Assembly: GCF_039522585.1 (NCBI RefSeq)
Contig: NZ_BAAADR010000010.1
DNA from: Bisbaumannia salifodinae
GTDB taxonomy: Bacteria; Pseudomonadota; Gammaproteobacteria; Pseudomonadales; Halomonadaceae
Reading direction: 5' to 3' (one strand)
Length of the DNA stretch: 64,000 nt
Positions within the stretch are counted from its first letter, which is position 1, and every line of letters starts with the position of its first letter. Of this stretch, positions 63,874 through 64,000 are shown one piece after another. The notes under the pieces were generated by a model, which made no database searches, had not been told where the DNA came from, and was given only the letters and a program-made list of their open reading frames with translations. A program made the position numbers and the translations under genes.

Positions 63874-64000
63874 TGAACTGACCCCCAATAGTTGGACGGT
63901 TCACTCAGCCGGTGCTCAAGGCCTGAGTCCTGTACTGCACAGGGCTCAGGCCTTTTAGTTTCATCTTGATGCGCTCGTGGTTGTAGTAATGGATATAACG
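63874..64000 (-). mobile_element. End of an IS3-family insertion sequence, cut by the window edge
   Basis: The terminal repeat begins TGAACTGACCCCCAATAGTT at 63874 and is followed inward by the 3' end of an orfB transposase gene on the minus strand. The rest of the element lies beyond the window. Confidence 0.85.
63905..64000 (-). CDS. IS3-family transposase OrfB, C-terminal end only
   Basis: The 31 visible residues read YIHYYNHERIKMKLKGLSPV and then QYR and a tail, with a TGA stop at 63905-63907. The YYNxxRIKxKLxGxSPVxYR pattern is the standard C-terminus of IS3-group (IS150/IS3) DDE transposases. The catalytic core is outside the window. Confidence 0.88.
   Translation of the reverse strand, partial: RYIHYYNHERIKMKLKGLSPVQYRTQALSTG

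Overview
The window is GC-rich chromosomal DNA from a gammaproteobacterium, most likely Halomonas or another member of the Halomonadaceae. This rests on the codon bias, on gene sets such as a fused NadM/Nudix protein, a RegBA/PrrBA redox pair, class I fumarase, an alanine/glycine:Na+ symporter next to gcv genes and a DUF2788 protein, and on block order such as ruvCAB-ybgC-tolQRAB-pal-cpoB. The assignment is from gene content, not a database search.

Layout. 1-2.7 kb: end of an MTA/SAH deaminase-like gene, ubiG and gph. 2.8-13.7 kb, minus strand: yciK, cpoB, pal, tolBARQ, ybgC, ruvBAC, aspS and an FmdB-type zinc ribbon. 13.9-20.7 kb: 2-hydroxyacid dehydrogenase, PfkB kinase, nucleoside hydrolase, acylphosphatase, leucine-type dehydrogenase, YihY membrane protein and NadM/Nudix. 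20.9-32.2 kb, mostly minus: a LysR gene, cardiolipin synthase, fumarase, uvrB, ygfZ, TatD, prfC and luxS. 32.3-41 kb, mostly plus: nfeD/qmcA, a RegB/RegA pair, an orphan HybE-like gene, an IMPase, glutaredoxin, phosphotransacetylase plus acetate kinase behind a near-consensus FNR/ANR box, and a DUF1338-like gene. 41-49.9 kb: acetoacetate use (scoAB, LysR, acetoacetyl-CoA synthetase), then envelope genes (acyltransferase, degenerate LytM lipoprotein, glycosyltransferase, PAP2) and alkB. 50-56.5 kb: glycine catabolism (gcvT, AGCS symporter, gcvH, gcvP). 56.5-59.7 kb: an AT-richer foreign island (PD-(D/E)XK nuclease, unknown small protein, PcfJ-like protein) between two copies of the gcvP 3' end. 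59.9-64 kb: LysR, ppnN with an 18-copy heptamer array at its stop codon, a membrane protein, a flavodoxin, DUF2788 and the end of an IS3-family element.

The most striking signal is a repeated pattern. At least eight genes (ubiG, yciK, yihY, the LysR gene at 20.9 kb, cls, prrA, the LytM gene, gcvP) are followed after their stop codon by one or more extra, diverged copies of their own 3' end. Several copies keep the reading frame and stop codon and differ mainly at synonymous positions. The downstream copy, not the intact gene, often has what looks like the original junction: the ubiG copy overlaps the gph start codon, and the yciK, yihY, LysR, LytM and gcvP copies lie next to the terminator. 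This looks like fossil tails of displaced alleles, left when a homologous gene copy was swapped in and joined illegitimately at the 3' side. At gcvP the same kind of event would have brought in the 3.1 kb island. ubiG also has a 45 bp duplication at its 5' end.
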